This document shows positions 45,706 through 55,104 of a stretch of 64,000 nucleotides of DNA, piece after piece. The stretch covers positions 1 through 64,000 of the forward strand of contig NZ_LANI01000028.1 of assembly GCF_000982415.1 (NCBI RefSeq), written 5' to 3'. The translations under genes and the position numbers were made by a program. A model generated the notes under the pieces. That model searched no databases, had not been told where the DNA came from, and saw only the letters and a program-made list of their open reading frames with translations. Each line of letters begins with the position of its first letter. Position 1 is the stretch's first letter. The stretch comes from Kiloniella litopenaei (GTDB lineage: Bacteria; Pseudomonadota; Alphaproteobacteria; Kiloniellales; Kiloniellaceae).

Positions 45706-47172
45706 ATGGCAAAGCTTCCTACTCAACAGCTTTACATCAACGGCAAATACACAGACGCAACATCCGGCGAAACATTTGAGACGATAAATCCGGCAACAGG
45801 GGAAGTAATCTGCGAAGTTCAGATCGCTTCTCAGGCTGACGTTAATAAAGCTGTTGATGCTGCCAAGGCTGGTTTCAAAATCTGGTCCAAAATGAGTGGC
45901 ACCGAAAGAAGCCGTATTCTTTTAAAAGCTGTTGCCCTGCTCCGCGAACGCAATGACGAGCTTGCTGCCCTTGAAGTCGCTGATACAGGTAAACCAATGC
46001 AAGAAGCAAACTGCGTTGATGTCGAATCAGGTGCAGAGTGCATCGAGTATTTTGCAGGTCTCGCAGCCTCTATCAACGGAGAGCACATTCAGCTCGCAAA
46101 TGGCAACTTTGCCTATACCCGCAAAGAACCACTGGGTGTCTGTGCTGCCATTGGCGCATGGAATTACCCCATCCAGATTGCTTGTTGGAAATCCGCACCT
46201 GCCCTTGCCTGCGGAAATGCGGTTATTTACAAGGCATCTGAAGTCACCCCGCTCACCGCGTTGAAGCTGGCCGAAATTTATACCGAAGCAGGTTTGCCGG
46301 ATGGTGTTTTCAACGTTGTGTCTGGTTTAGGTCCTGTTGGTCAAATGCTGGCCGAGCACGAAGGTATCGAGAAAATCTCTCTGACAGGTTCTGTTCCTAC
46401 GGGCAAGCGCGTCATGGAATCAGCCTCTAAAACCCTCAAACACGTTACTCTGGAACTTGGCGGCAAGTCCCCACTGATCATCTTTGATGACGCGAACCTG
46501 GATAATGCAGTTTCCGCAGCAATGCTGGCAAACTTCTACACTCAGGGAGAGATCTGTTCCAACGGTACCCGCGTATACGTCCATGAAAATGTTAAAGAGG
46601 CCTTCCTTGAGAAATTGATCGAGCGAACCTCAAAAATGATCATCGGCGACCCGATGGATCTGGAAACCCATGTTGGCTCGCTTATCCATAAAGAACATAT
46701 GGAAAAAGTTCTGAGCTATATTGAGATAGGCAAAAACGAAGGCGCGACCCTTGCTTATGGCGGTAACAGAGTGACAGTCAAAGGCTTTGAAGAAGGTTGC
46801 TTTGTTGAGCCAGCAATCTTTACCGACGTAAAAGCAGACATGCGGATCGCCCGGGAAGAGATCTTTGGCGCCGTTATGTCCGTCATCACCTTTGACGATG
46901 AAGACGAAGTTGTTAACGCCGCCAACGATACCCAGTTCGGCTTGGCAGCGGGCGTCTTTACCCAGGACATTAACCGCGCACACCGGGTTATTGAAAAACT
47001 GGAAGCTGGTACCTGCTGGATCAACAACTACAACATCACACCAATTGAAATGCCCTTTGGTGGTTACAAACAGTCTGGTATAGGTCGTGAGAACGGAACC
47101 ACAGCAATCAACCATTTCACTCAACTAAAATCTGTTTATGTTGAGATGGGTGATGTGGATTGCCCTTATTAA
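45706..47172 (+). CDS. betB: Betaine aldehyde dehydrogenase
   Basis: The 488-aa product oxidises betaine aldehyde to glycine betaine with NAD(P)+. Motifs are [36 protein letters not shown], the Glu in [13 protein letters not shown] and the catalytic Cys in [19 protein letters not shown] precedes the ATG. It is in operon with betI. The partner choline dehydrogenase betA is not in the window; a HIT-family gene follows instead. Confidence 0.95.
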   Translation: MAKLPTQQLYINGKYTDATSGETFETINPATGEVICEVQIASQADVNKAVDAAKAGFKIWSKMSGTERSRILLKAVALLRERNDELAALEVADTGKPMQEANCVDVESGAECIEYFAGLAASINGEHIQLANGNFAYTRKEPLGVCAAIGAWNYPIQIACWKSAPALACGNAVIYKASEVTPLTALKLAEIYTEAGLPDGVFNVVSGLGPVGQMLAEHEGIEKISLTGSVPTGKRVMESASKTLKHVTLELGGKSPLIIFDDANLDNAVSAAMLANFYTQGEICSNGTRVYVHENVKEAFLEKLIERTSKMIIGDPMDLETHVGSLIHKEHMEKVLSYIEIGKNEGATLAYGGNRVTVKGFEEGCFVEPAIFTDVKADMRIAREEIFGAVMSVITFDDEDEVVNAANDTQFGLAAGVFTQDINRAHRVIEKLEAGTCWINNYNITPIEMPFGGYKQSGIGRENGTTAINHFTQLKSVYVEMGDVDCPY

Positions 47173-47189
47173 GCCAGAAAGTTAGCTAG

Positions 47190-47615
47190 ATGCCTTTTGC
47201 ACTTCACGAACGGTTAGAAGCAGATACCCTTTTTATCAAAGACCTTACCCACAGTAGGGTCCTTTTGATGAACGACAACCAGTACCCATGGCTGATCCTG
47301 GTACCGCGCTATCCCAACCTTCGTGATTTGCACGATCTATCAAAAGATCAACTCACCGAAGTGATGGAAGAAGTCCGCCTAGTTTCTGACATTTTGGTGG
47401 AGGAATTCAAGGCCTTTAAGATTAACGTCGCAGCCCTTGGGAATATGGTACCGCAACTCCATATTCACGTTATTGCGCGTTATGAGGATGATCCGGCCTG
47501 GCCTGGTCCGGTCTGGGGCGTTCACCCCGCAAAGGCCTATGACAGTAACAAGGCACAGGCCTTAAAAGTTATACTTGAAACCGCAATCGAACGTGGGAGC
47601 ATTAAACCTGAGTAA
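47190..47615 (+). CDS. HIT domain protein
   Basis: The 141-aa product has the histidine-triad region VPQLHIHVIARYEDDPAWPGPVWG. The first His of the usual HxHxH is replaced by Gln (QLHIHV), a known variation in this subgroup. The N-terminal half begins MPFALHERLEADTLFIKDLTHS. The family hydrolyses nucleoside phosphoramidates or dinucleoside polyphosphates. It follows betB by 17 bases, so it is probably part of the bet transcript; its role there is unknown. Confidence 0.85.
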   Translation: MPFALHERLEADTLFIKDLTHSRVLLMNDNQYPWLILVPRYPNLRDLHDLSKDQLTEVMEEVRLVSDILVEEFKAFKINVAALGNMVPQLHIHVIARYEDDPAWPGPVWGVHPAKAYDSNKAQALKVILETAIERGSIKPE

Positions 47616-47782
47616 AATTGCCTCCCTGAGCCAGGCTCAAGTCGTTTTCCTCAGACTCCTGCCTAACCATATCCCACAAGACGATTGCGGTTTCCTTTTT
47701 CGACCTTACTCACATAAGTCCGGATGAGTTCCCGCAGTATATGCTTGTCAGGTCGAGCAATGACCTAGCAAACATTATGCGC

Positions 47783-48982
47783 TTACTTCTTAGTCAAACA
47801 AGACACCAAATTGTCACCCAGGCTCGTCATAAGTGAGTTATAGGCTTTAGGTCCCTTCGCAAGGTTTGATCCCAATGGATCTAACTCACCAATGTTCGTA
47901 TCAAGATTTTCAGCCAATACATCTACCACAACTGGTTTGAATTGCGGCTCCTTGAAGATACAAGCGGCCTTTCTTTCCCTAATAACCTCACGTAATTCTG
48001 TAATCCGCTTGGCACCAGGTTTTCTTTCCGCATCAATAGTAACTGACCCAACCGCAGAAAGGGAAAATTCTTTTTCAAAGTATTGATAAGCATCATGGAA
48101 AACCAGATAAGGCTTGTCCTGTACAACTGACAACTGACCATCCAGATCTTGCTTCAACACCCCCAGATCAGCCGTAACCTTTTTCACATTGGCTTGATAG
48201 GTAGCGGCATGTTCAGGGTCAATTTTGGCAAGTTCATCACCAACTCTTGCTACGATTGCCTTGGCATTGTCGATAGAAAGCCAAATGTGTGGATCAAACT
48301 GTCCGTGATCATGATCGTGATCTTCTTCATGGACATGATCACCATCGTGCTCATCGTTATGATGTTCTTCATCATTATGTTCATGTGCATGGTCTTCATC
48401 ATGAGCGTGCTCATCATGGGCGTGGCCATCATGATCTTTTTCATGGTCGTGATCGTGCGTTTCATCATGATCATGTTCAGCCGCATGGTCGTGTTCACCC
48501 CCATGCTCATGCTCTTCTTCGTGATCATGGCCACCATGGTCATCATGGTCGTCATGCTCATCATCGCCGTGATTATGGTCATGTTCCCACTGTCCAGAAC
48601 TACGATTTTCATGAAGAGTGATACCTTTAATGTTCATCAGCTCCAGAACTGTTTTTTTCCCTTCTTGCTGGGAAAGAGGCTTCTTCAGAAATGTTTCGAG
48701 ACCTTCTCCAACCCAAACAACCATATCAGAATCATTCAACGCGCGAACCTGGGAAGGACGCAGACTATAGCCATGCGGAGAAGCACTTTTATCCATAATA
48801 AGTTCAGGTTCTCCTACTCCTTCCATTACTGACTGCACAAGAGAATGAATTGGCAGGATCGAAACCGCGACTTTCGGCGCTTCGCCTGCAATAGCATTCA
48901 TACTAAGTCCAGAAAGAATAGAACTAGCCAGTAAAGAAACACGAAGAGGATTTCGTAACCCTGATTTTCTAGAGAGCATCAT
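47783..48982 (-). CDS. znuA: Zinc ABC transporter substrate-binding protein with long His-rich loop
   Basis: The 399-aa product has a signal peptide followed by the cluster A-I fold. Zinc ligands are in SPHGYSL and DPHIWLS, and the family block FHDAYQYFEKEFSL is near residue 300. Residues about 131-226 are an extreme His/Asp/Glu loop with some 33 histidines, much longer than in E. coli ZnuA. It captures Zn2+ in the periplasm. The gene diverges from zur across a palindromic Zur-type site. Confidence 0.95.
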   Translation of the reverse strand: MMLSRKSGLRNPLRVSLLASSILSGLSMNAIAGEAPKVAVSILPIHSLVQSVMEGVGEPELIMDKSASPHGYSLRPSQVRALNDSDMVVWVGEGLETFLKKPLSQQEGKKTVLELMNIKGITLHENRSSGQWEHDHNHGDDEHDDHDDHGGHDHEEEHEHGGEHDHAAEHDHDETHDHDHEKDHDGHAHDEHAHDEDHAHEHNDEEHHNDEHDGDHVHEEDHDHDHGQFDPHIWLSIDNAKAIVARVGDELAKIDPEHAATYQANVKKVTADLGVLKQDLDGQLSVVQDKPYLVFHDAYQYFEKEFSLSAVGSVTIDAERKPGAKRITELREVIRERKAACIFKEPQFKPVVVDVLAENLDTNIGELDPLGSNLAKGPKAYNSLMTSLGDNLVSCLTKK

Positions 48983-49044
48983 AATGAACCTTGTAACGAC
49001 ACCGAACTCGGTGATGAAAAGTAAGATAATGGGATAAATTCCAA

Positions 49045-49066
49045 CAATGATATGTTATAACATTTA
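49045..49066 (+). promoter_or_regulatory. Zur box in the znuA/zur intergenic region
   Basis: ATGTTATAACAT at 49052-49063 is a perfect 12-base palindrome with AT-rich shoulders. It fits the alphaproteobacterial Zur box core and lies in the 115-base gap between znuA and zur-znuCB, where it could control both. Confidence 0.65.
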
Positions 49067-49097
49067 CATCAATGTCAAGACAGGATATTTATAGGGC

Positions 49098-49595
49098 ATG
49101 AAAAACTTTGATACTGTTTCTCTCTCTTTTTGTGGCGGATCTCACGATCATAAACACTGCATAAAAACTGCTTTAAATGAGGCGGAAGAACTATGCCTGA
49201 CTCGTGGTGTCCGCTTGACTGAGGTTCGTAAACGTGTGCTAGAACTGGTATGGGAAAGCCACAACCCCGTAGGTGCTTACGATGTCCTTTCCAAGCTTTC
49301 TCAGGAAAGCGGAAAAACAGCCCCACCCACAGTTTACAGGGCTCTGGATTTTCTTTTAGAACAAGGCCTTATACACAGAATTGAATCTATGAATGCCTAT
49401 GTGGGCTGTTCTCATCCATCAGAGGAACATTCTGGCGTATTCCTTATTTGCAATAACTGTGGTTGTGCTGCTGAAGTTCATGACTCAGCAATAGATCAAG
49501 CGATTTTAAACAAGACAGATAGTCTTGGCTTTAAAACCGATCAGCGCATGTTGGAAGTTCGGGGTACCTGCCCGGATTGTCACTCTACACAATAA
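49098..49595 (+). CDS. zur: Zinc uptake regulator, Fur family
   Basis: The 165-aa product has the Fur winged helix (TEVRKRVLELVWESHNPVGAYDVL, PPTVYRALDFLLEQGLIHRIES) and the metal-binding half with SHPSEEHSGVFLICNNCGCAAEV and a final CPDC. These CxxC motifs form the structural zinc site. An N-terminal extension holds CGGSHDHKHC. Placement ahead of znuC and opposite znuA marks it as Zur rather than Fur. It represses the uptake genes when zinc is plentiful. Confidence 0.92.
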   Translation: MKNFDTVSLSFCGGSHDHKHCIKTALNEAEELCLTRGVRLTEVRKRVLELVWESHNPVGAYDVLSKLSQESGKTAPPTVYRALDFLLEQGLIHRIESMNAYVGCSHPSEEHSGVFLICNNCGCAAEVHDSAIDQAILNKTDSLGFKTDQRMLEVRGTCPDCHSTQ

Positions 49596-49633
49596 GACAA
49601 AGAGCCCTTGGCTAAAAATTAGCGACACATACC

Positions 49634-50473
49634 ATGGAAGATATCCTTAGTGATAAAGCCCCTGATTTCAATGAACCTGGCTGTGGCTGTGGACATGACC
49701 ACAACGCCCCTGAACCAAGTGGAGAGCCACTTATACAAGCCGAAAATCTGACAATTAATTTTGGTGGAAAAACAGCTATTCACAATGTCAGCCTAACAGT
49801 TCACAAGAATGAAATTGTTACGCTTATCGGACCAAACGGCGCCGGAAAATCAACATTGCTTCGTGCCTTGTTACAAGCACTGAAACCAACATCTGGCGAG
49901 GTTTGGCGGAAACATGGTCTGGTCATTGGTTATGTCCCGCAAAAACTGAACATCGATCCAATTATGCCAATGACTGTGGAACGTTTTCTGTCCATACCAG
50001 ACAAACGACCTCTTTCAGAGCGAGAAGCTGCCCTACGTGATGTTGGTGCACTCCACACCTTGAAACAAGCAGTGCAAAGCTTATCAGGTGGCGAGTTTCA
50101 ACGTGTTCTTCTTGCCCGTGCCATCCTTCGAAAACCTGACATCTTGGTATTGGATGAACCTGTTCAAGGTGTTGATTTTCAAGGACAAACAGAACTCTAC
50201 AAACTAATTTCCCGTCTCAAGGAACAATCTGGTTTTGGTATATTAATGGTCTCACATGACCTACACATTGTGATGGCAGAAACAGATCGCGTTATTTGCA
50301 TCAACGGGCATATCTGTTGTTCTGGTGCACCGACCCAGGTTAGCGACAGCCCAGAATATCTCGCTCTTTTTGGCAGACAAACAAAACCGGGCCTCGCTGT
50401 TTACCATCATCTTCATGATCATTCCCATGATTGTGCCCATGATCACCCTCTTGCAACGTCAAACGAGACATGA
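49634..50473 (+). CDS. znuC: Zinc ABC transporter ATP-binding protein
   Basis: The 279-aa product has Walker A in LIGPNGAGKSTLLRALLQ, signature LSGGEFQRVLLARAIL and Walker B DILVLDEPVQGVDF. It drives zinc import with ZnuA and ZnuB. Unusually, both ends carry metal-binding stretches: CGCGHDHN at 17-24 and a His-rich end (HHLHDHSHDCAHDHP). Its last bases overlap znuB (ATGA). Confidence 0.94.
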   Translation: MEDILSDKAPDFNEPGCGCGHDHNAPEPSGEPLIQAENLTINFGGKTAIHNVSLTVHKNEIVTLIGPNGAGKSTLLRALLQALKPTSGEVWRKHGLVIGYVPQKLNIDPIMPMTVERFLSIPDKRPLSEREAALRDVGALHTLKQAVQSLSGGEFQRVLLARAILRKPDILVLDEPVQGVDFQGQTELYKLISRLKEQSGFGILMVSHDLHIVMAETDRVICINGHICCSGAPTQVSDSPEYLALFGRQTKPGLAVYHHLHDHSHDCAHDHPLATSNET

Positions 50474-51285
50474 TTTTAGAAGATTTTTTCCTGCGCGCCC
50501 TTGTTGCCGGTATAGGTGTCGCCTTGATTTCCGGCCCCTTGGGGTGTTTTGTTGTCTGGCGCAGAATGGCCTATTTTGGCGATACACTCGCGCACTCTGC
50601 CCTCTTAGGTGTCGCGCTTGGCCTGTTACTGGGGTTTAATCTAACCGTTGGCATTATTGGAACAGCAATTGCTATCGCCCTAACGGTCACACTTTTTCAA
50701 CATCAGAAAAAGATCGCAAGTGATACGTTACTGGGTATCATGGCTCATTCCAGCTTGGCGGTCAGCCTCGTTGTCCTTGGGCTTTTGCAAGGATATCGGG
50801 TTGATCTGTTATCCTATCTCTTTGGTGATGTACTTGCCGTCAATTATCAAGATATTTATTGGATTTACGGTGGCGGCGCTGTTGCCCTATCCCTCTTGGC
50901 GTACATCTGGAAAGATCTTCTGGCCCTCACACTCCATGAAGAACTTGCACGCGCAGAAGGCATCAACGTAGCTCTTATCCAGACCCTGTTTATGGTAACC
51001 GTCGCGATTGTTATCGCCATTGCCATGAAAGTCGTTGGTGTATTGCTTATCACCTCTTTGCTGATTATACCTGCCGCTGCTGCAAGGCGGTTTGCAAAAA
51101 CGCCGGAACAAATGGCAATCATTGCATCCTTGATTGGTAGCCTTTCAATTATTTTGGGTCTCTTTGGTTCTTTAGAATGGGATACGCCATCCGGCCCCTC
51201 TATTGTTGTAGCCGAAGTAATACTCTTTCTTGGCGGATTAATTTTTGGTGGCTTATTACTGGGTAAAAAAGCACATACCACATAA
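50470..51285 (+). CDS. znuB: Zinc ABC transporter permease
   Basis: The 271-aa product has about eight membrane helices with the family blocks RRMAYFGDTLAHSALLGVALG and LLITSLLIIPAAAARRFAKTPEQM. It forms the zinc channel. It overlaps znuC by four bases and is the last gene of zur-znuC-znuB. No clear terminator separates it from the convergent LysR gene. Confidence 0.94.
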   Translation: MILEDFFLRALVAGIGVALISGPLGCFVVWRRMAYFGDTLAHSALLGVALGLLLGFNLTVGIIGTAIAIALTVTLFQHQKKIASDTLLGIMAHSSLAVSLVVLGLLQGYRVDLLSYLFGDVLAVNYQDIYWIYGGGAVALSLLAYIWKDLLALTLHEELARAEGINVALIQTLFMVTVAIVIAIAMKVVGVLLITSLLIIPAAAARRFAKTPEQMAIIASLIGSLSIILGLFGSLEWDTPSGPSIVVAEVILFLGGLIFGGLLLGKKAHTT

Positions 51286-51338
51286 CCCTGAATAAAAGTC
51301 ATCGAACGCCCGACCTATGTTCCCGGTCAGATCTTAAC

Positions 51339-52241
51339 TTAAACAGGGCACTGGTGTTCCTTGACTTCATTCAACAACCAGTCACGGAATTTTTTAATCT
51401 TTGGAATATTCCGACGCGCCTTGGGATATACCAGCCAATAGCCCCGGCCTTCGTCACAACAAATGTGATTGAATGGCTGGATTAAAGTGCCCCTTTTCAA
51501 AGCATCACGATAAAAGGTCGGCGTTAAAATAGCCACCCCTTGTCCTGCTTCAGCTGCTCTTGCCTCTAGCATTTGAATGCTCATCCTGCTGCGTTTATTT
51601 CCACGAAGTTCATCTGATTTCACCCCGACAGAATCAAACCAAAGTTTCCACCAAGGATCCGAGGCATCAATCAATGGCAACTGCAATAAATCAGCAGGTT
51701 TTTCAATTCCGCCAGCTGATTTGGCTAAATCAGGACTCAACATGGGAGAAAAGCTGGCTGGTATTAACAAATGCGCTTCGACACCCGGCCATTTTCCATC
51801 GCCTGATCGTATCCCGATATCAAAATCTTCACGTGTAAAATCAACAAGGGCCATAGAGGTATCAAGGCGAACCGCAAGATCTTCGTGGAGGATTTGAAAA
51901 TTACCGATCCTTTCAGCCAAAAAATTGGTCGCAAAAGTCGTGACCGTCGTTATAAACAAAAGATTATGGCTTGTATCCTCGGCCATAACAAATGCCGCAC
52001 GCAATAACTCAAAAGCTTCCGTTATAATTGGTGCAATGCGCTCGCCGGTTTCCGTCAAACAGACCTGCCGCGGTTTCCGTAGAAAAAGTGGCGTTCCCAC
52101 TCTCTCCTCAAGAATCTTTATTTGATAACTCACAGCAGCCTGAGTCATTCCCAGTTCTTCAGATGCACGGGTGAAGCTACCGTGACGAGCAGCGGCTTCA
52201 AATACACGCAAAGACGAAAGAGGGGGTAATTTCGCAGGCAT
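51339..52241 (-). CDS. LysR family regulator, GcvA-like
   Basis: The start at 52241 opens MPAKLPPLSSLRVFEAAARHGSFTRASEELGMTQAAVSYQIKILEERVG, the typical GcvA-group DNA-binding domain (about 300 aa in all). The effector domain contains VRLDTSMALVDFTREDFDIGIRSGDGKWPG, also GcvA-like. It diverges from a DUF1127-type gene, an arrangement common for this regulator group. An 11-base inverted repeat overlaps its start codon and may be its autoregulatory site. Ligand unknown. Confidence 0.88.
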   Translation of the reverse strand: MPAKLPPLSSLRVFEAAARHGSFTRASEELGMTQAAVSYQIKILEERVGTPLFLRKPRQVCLTETGERIAPIITEAFELLRAAFVMAEDTSHNLLFITTVTTFATNFLAERIGNFQILHEDLAVRLDTSMALVDFTREDFDIGIRSGDGKWPGVEAHLLIPASFSPMLSPDLAKSAGGIEKPADLLQLPLIDASDPWWKLWFDSVGVKSDELRGNKRSRMSIQMLEARAAEAGQGVAILTPTFYRDALKRGTLIQPFNHICCDEGRGYWLVYPKARRNIPKIKKFRDWLLNEVKEHQCPV

Positions 52242-52268
52242 TATACATAAAATCTCCTTATGCATAAT
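52240..52268 (+). promoter_or_regulatory. Inverted repeat at the LysR start
   Basis: ATTATACATAA and TTATGCATAAT pair with one mismatch, seven bases apart, covering the start codon of the LysR gene. This is a likely site for the regulator on the divergent promoter. Confidence 0.45.
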
Positions 52269-52350
52269 GATTAAAATTTAGTTGGATATTAAAGCTATCA
52301 TTACGCACATTAGTATCAAGAAGAAACGAATTTATAAGGAAAATGGCAAA

Positions 52351-52587
52351 ATGTCCACTGCACATAATCCATGTGATTCACATTGTATACCCCCATTGAC
52401 GAAAGATAGAAATATCTTACACCATTCCATTAACATATTAAAAAAATTATGGAAATCAGAGAACAAGAAAAAAGTAATGAGTTTCAAAGATATGCATTAT
52501 CTGCCAGCACACATCAAAAAAGATATTGGATTTTGGTGCGTTCAAGCTAAGGATCGCCCTACGTTACCCCAAACTAACAAAGGTTGA
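52351..52587 (+). CDS. DUF1127-like small protein
   Basis: The ATG at 52351 with AAGGA upstream gives 78 aa. The C-terminal half (INILKKLWKSENKKKVMSFKDMHYLPAHIKKDIGF) has the DUF1127/YjiS pattern: a basic amphipathic helix followed by a short L-x-x-H-x-x-x-D-I-G ending. The N-terminal part has an unusual Cys pair (PCDSHC). The gene diverges from the LysR regulator, so it may be its target. Function of the family is mostly unknown. Confidence 0.65.
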   Translation: MSTAHNPCDSHCIPPLTKDRNILHHSINILKKLWKSENKKKVMSFKDMHYLPAHIKKDIGFWCVQAKDRPTLPQTNKG

Positions 52588-52603
52588 GTATTATCTTGCC
52601 TCA

Positions 52604-53956
52604 TCAGTAAACGAGAACATTACACTTAATTAGCTTATCGATTGCTTCACTAAGCTGTGATCTGGTTTTGGGTGCCGTAATGCAAATTCTAATAAAATCA
52701 ACTGGCTGGGGCACCGTCGTAAATAATGTCCCAGGAACCACATCAATTCCTGACATACGAAGCTTGTCAACAGCGTCATCAACCGCCCCAGAGACCTTGA
52801 GCCAAAGATGAGGGCACGGTGATTTCTCCCAATTCACCGCCCCTCTCTTTTTTAATCGCGATTTTGCGAGGTTCCACCGGGTCTCAATTTCGTGCCTTTG
52901 CCAGTCAGCCCTGGCAAAGGCACGTCCATTCAAGATCCAAGAATTCGCCAATTCAGTCATAAACGGGCTCATCGCCCAATTCGTTGCATGAACCTCGGCA
53001 TTAATTGGTCCAAGAAGTCTTGGGCATCCACTAACAAAACCATAGCGAAGCCCGGGTGCTACTGACTTGGAAAGACTGGAGATCAAGATAGAATGATCTG
53101 GCAAATGAACAGATAACGGCTCATAGCCACTCAAAGGGCCATAAACATCATCTTCTATAACAATAATATCGTGCCGTTTAATAATCTCGATAATATCCAA
53201 ACGACGCTGTCGGGAAGACGTAAATCCTGTCGGATTATTCAAGTTGGGATTAAGCACAAGGATTTTTCCGCCACTTGCTGTCAGAGCCCCCTGTAATGCA
53301 GAGGGCACTATGCCCTGTTCGTCACAATCAATCCCCATCAACTTTAGCCGCAGTTGACGAGCTACAGCCTTCATACCCGGAAAGGTATATTTTTCAACAA
53401 GCACCTTTCCTCCCGGCTCTCCTAAAGCAAGTAAAGAAGCCAAAAGTGCCTGTTGCCCACCGGCACAAGGAACAATATCTCGCGGTTGCACTTCACAACC
53501 ACGCCAGGACAACCACTTACTCGCGGCAAATCTGGTCCGGGTTAACAAATCTGGTGAATGATAGGAAAGTGCCTGAGTTCCAACACCTGCGTTAACAGCC
53601 TCAAGAAGTAAATTTTGTGTATTTAGGTCATTGGGATGAACAGCAGGAATATTCGTCGACAAATCAATAGTATTGCTTGAAATCGTGTCTTTTAAGGCAA
53701 AAAGCTCTGCTTCTCGACTTGTTGCCAATACATAGGTCCCTCGCCCCACTTCTCCACCAATCAAGTGTCGTCTTGTAGCTTCCTTGTAGGCCTGACTAAC
53801 CGTACTGACATTTAGTTGTAGTTCCCAAGCCAGATCACGATGTGTCGGCAAGCGATCCCCGGCCAACAGTTCTCCTTGTTGAATGGCCCTAGAAATAGCA
53901 TCAACAATTGCCAGATATTTGGTTCTTATCGCGGGGTTTAAATCAGGTTTCCACAT
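52604..53956 (-). CDS. MocR-type PLP-dependent regulator
   Basis: The start at 53956 opens MWKPDLNPAIRTKYLAIVDAIS (450 aa). A GntR winged helix (RLPTHRDLAWELQLNVSTVSQAYKEATRRHLI) is followed by a class I aminotransferase fold with CAGGQQALLASLLALGEPGG, NPTGFTSSRQRRLDII, VIEDDVYGPLSG and the PLP lysine in ISSLSKSVAPGLRYGF. It diverges from a serine/threonine-dehydratase-like gene, which is the likely target and hints at an amino acid effector. Confidence 0.87.
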   Translation of the reverse strand: MWKPDLNPAIRTKYLAIVDAISRAIQQGELLAGDRLPTHRDLAWELQLNVSTVSQAYKEATRRHLIGGEVGRGTYVLATSREAELFALKDTISSNTIDLSTNIPAVHPNDLNTQNLLLEAVNAGVGTQALSYHSPDLLTRTRFAASKWLSWRGCEVQPRDIVPCAGGQQALLASLLALGEPGGKVLVEKYTFPGMKAVARQLRLKLMGIDCDEQGIVPSALQGALTASGGKILVLNPNLNNPTGFTSSRQRRLDIIEIIKRHDIIVIEDDVYGPLSGYEPLSVHLPDHSILISSLSKSVAPGLRYGFVSGCPRLLGPINAEVHATNWAMSPFMTELANSWILNGRAFARADWQRHEIETRWNLAKSRLKKRGAVNWEKSPCPHLWLKVSGAVDDAVDKLRMSGIDVVPGTLFTTVPQPVDFIRICITAPKTRSQLSEAIDKLIKCNVLVY

Positions 53957-53968
53957 GTTACGCACTTT

Positions 53969-54006
53969 ATTGTATGCCACACAATATTAATATTGAACCA
54001 TACAAT
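53969..54006 (+). promoter_or_regulatory. Nested palindromes in the MocR/dehydratase intergenic region
   Basis: ATTGTATG at 53969 and CATACAAT at 53999 are exact reverse complements. Between them CAATATTAATATTG (53982-53995) is a perfect palindrome. The cluster lies just upstream of the MocR start and is a candidate operator for it. Confidence 0.5.
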
Positions 54007-54107
54007 CAAGTTGCTACTCTTATAAAAACCGTAATGACAGACAATCAGCTTCTCATCATCGACTACAGAAACTGGACTGCTGAACCAATATTAAGAAAGA
54101 TCCGACT

Positions 54108-55073
54108 ATGTTTACCAAACACCAGCTTGAAAGTGCTGCGCAATATATCTATCAGCATATGTCTGCAACCCCGCAATATAGCTGGCCTCAGATAAATACC
54201 AAAGCAGGCTGCACAGTCGTGGTCAAACATGAAAATCATACGCCCATTGGTGCTTTTAAAGTACGTGGTGGACTGACATTTATGAGCTGGCTACGTGCCA
54301 ATCACCCTGATATTCAGGGCATTATTACGGCAACACGCGGTAACCATGGACAGTCGCAAGCTTTTGCCGCGACTATGGCCGGGATCAAGCCCGTCATTGT
54401 GGTTCCCCATGGTAATTCCCAGGAAAAAAATAACGCCATGCGGGCCTTCGGCGCAGAACTAATAGAGCACGGGCAAGATTTTAATGAATCTCTTCTGGAA
54501 GTTAACCGATTGGCAAAAGAGAAAAATCTTTTTGTCGTCCCCCCTTTCCACGAACAGATCATGCTCGGCGTTGCCACTTATGGATTAGAGCTGATGACGG
54601 CACACCCGGATTTGGATCGTATTTATGTTCCCATCGGTTGTGGGTCCGGTATTTGCGGAACTATAACCGCGAGAAATGCTCTGAATTTGAAAACAAAAAT
54701 AATTGGTGTTGTTTCTGACCAATTTCCAGCTGCAAAAAAATCCTTTGAAAGCCGTCAAATTATAAATACGGAAGTTGCATATTCCTTCGCTGACGGAATG
54801 GCTGTTCGTTCACCAGTACCCGATGCCTATAGCATCTATTCAAAAGGTGCAGAAAGCATTGTAGAGGTCAGTGATGATGAAATTGCCGAAGCAACCAGAA
54901 TTTATTTTAGCGATACCCATAATACAACAGAAGGAGCAGGAGCAGCCGCACTTGCCGCAGTGTTGAAAGAAAGTAATCAACTGACGAATCAAAAAGTGGG
55001 GGTAATTCTTACAGGCGGAAACATAGACACAAACCAGTTTAGGGATATTTTAGACGGGAAAACACCGTTCTAA
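54108..55073 (+). CDS. Threonine/serine dehydratase-like PLP enzyme
   Basis: The 321-aa product is a fold-type II PLP enzyme. The PLP lysine lies in PIGAFKVRGGL, the glycine loop in IPVGCGSGICG-like YVPIGCGSGICG and substrate contacts in ATRGNHGQSQAFAA. There is no C-terminal ACT domain. The group includes threonine, serine and hydroxyaspartate dehydratases, which cannot be separated by eye. A divergent MocR regulator probably senses its substrate or product. Confidence 0.85.
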   Translation: MFTKHQLESAAQYIYQHMSATPQYSWPQINTKAGCTVVVKHENHTPIGAFKVRGGLTFMSWLRANHPDIQGIITATRGNHGQSQAFAATMAGIKPVIVVPHGNSQEKNNAMRAFGAELIEHGQDFNESLLEVNRLAKEKNLFVVPPFHEQIMLGVATYGLELMTAHPDLDRIYVPIGCGSGICGTITARNALNLKTKIIGVVSDQFPAAKKSFESRQIINTEVAYSFADGMAVRSPVPDAYSIYSKGAESIVEVSDDEIAEATRIYFSDTHNTTEGAGAAALAAVLKESNQLTNQKVGVILTGGNIDTNQFRDILDGKTPF

Positions 55074-55104
55074 TCGCCTTGCCTTTGTCCTCGGAAAACA
55101 GGAT

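Noticed and set aside
48149-48832. Long frames on the plus strand opposite the His-rich loop of znuA
   Set aside because: They are the antisense of a repetitive His/Asp codon stretch, which avoids stop codons; the Met/Ile/Val or His runs are artefacts of that repeat.
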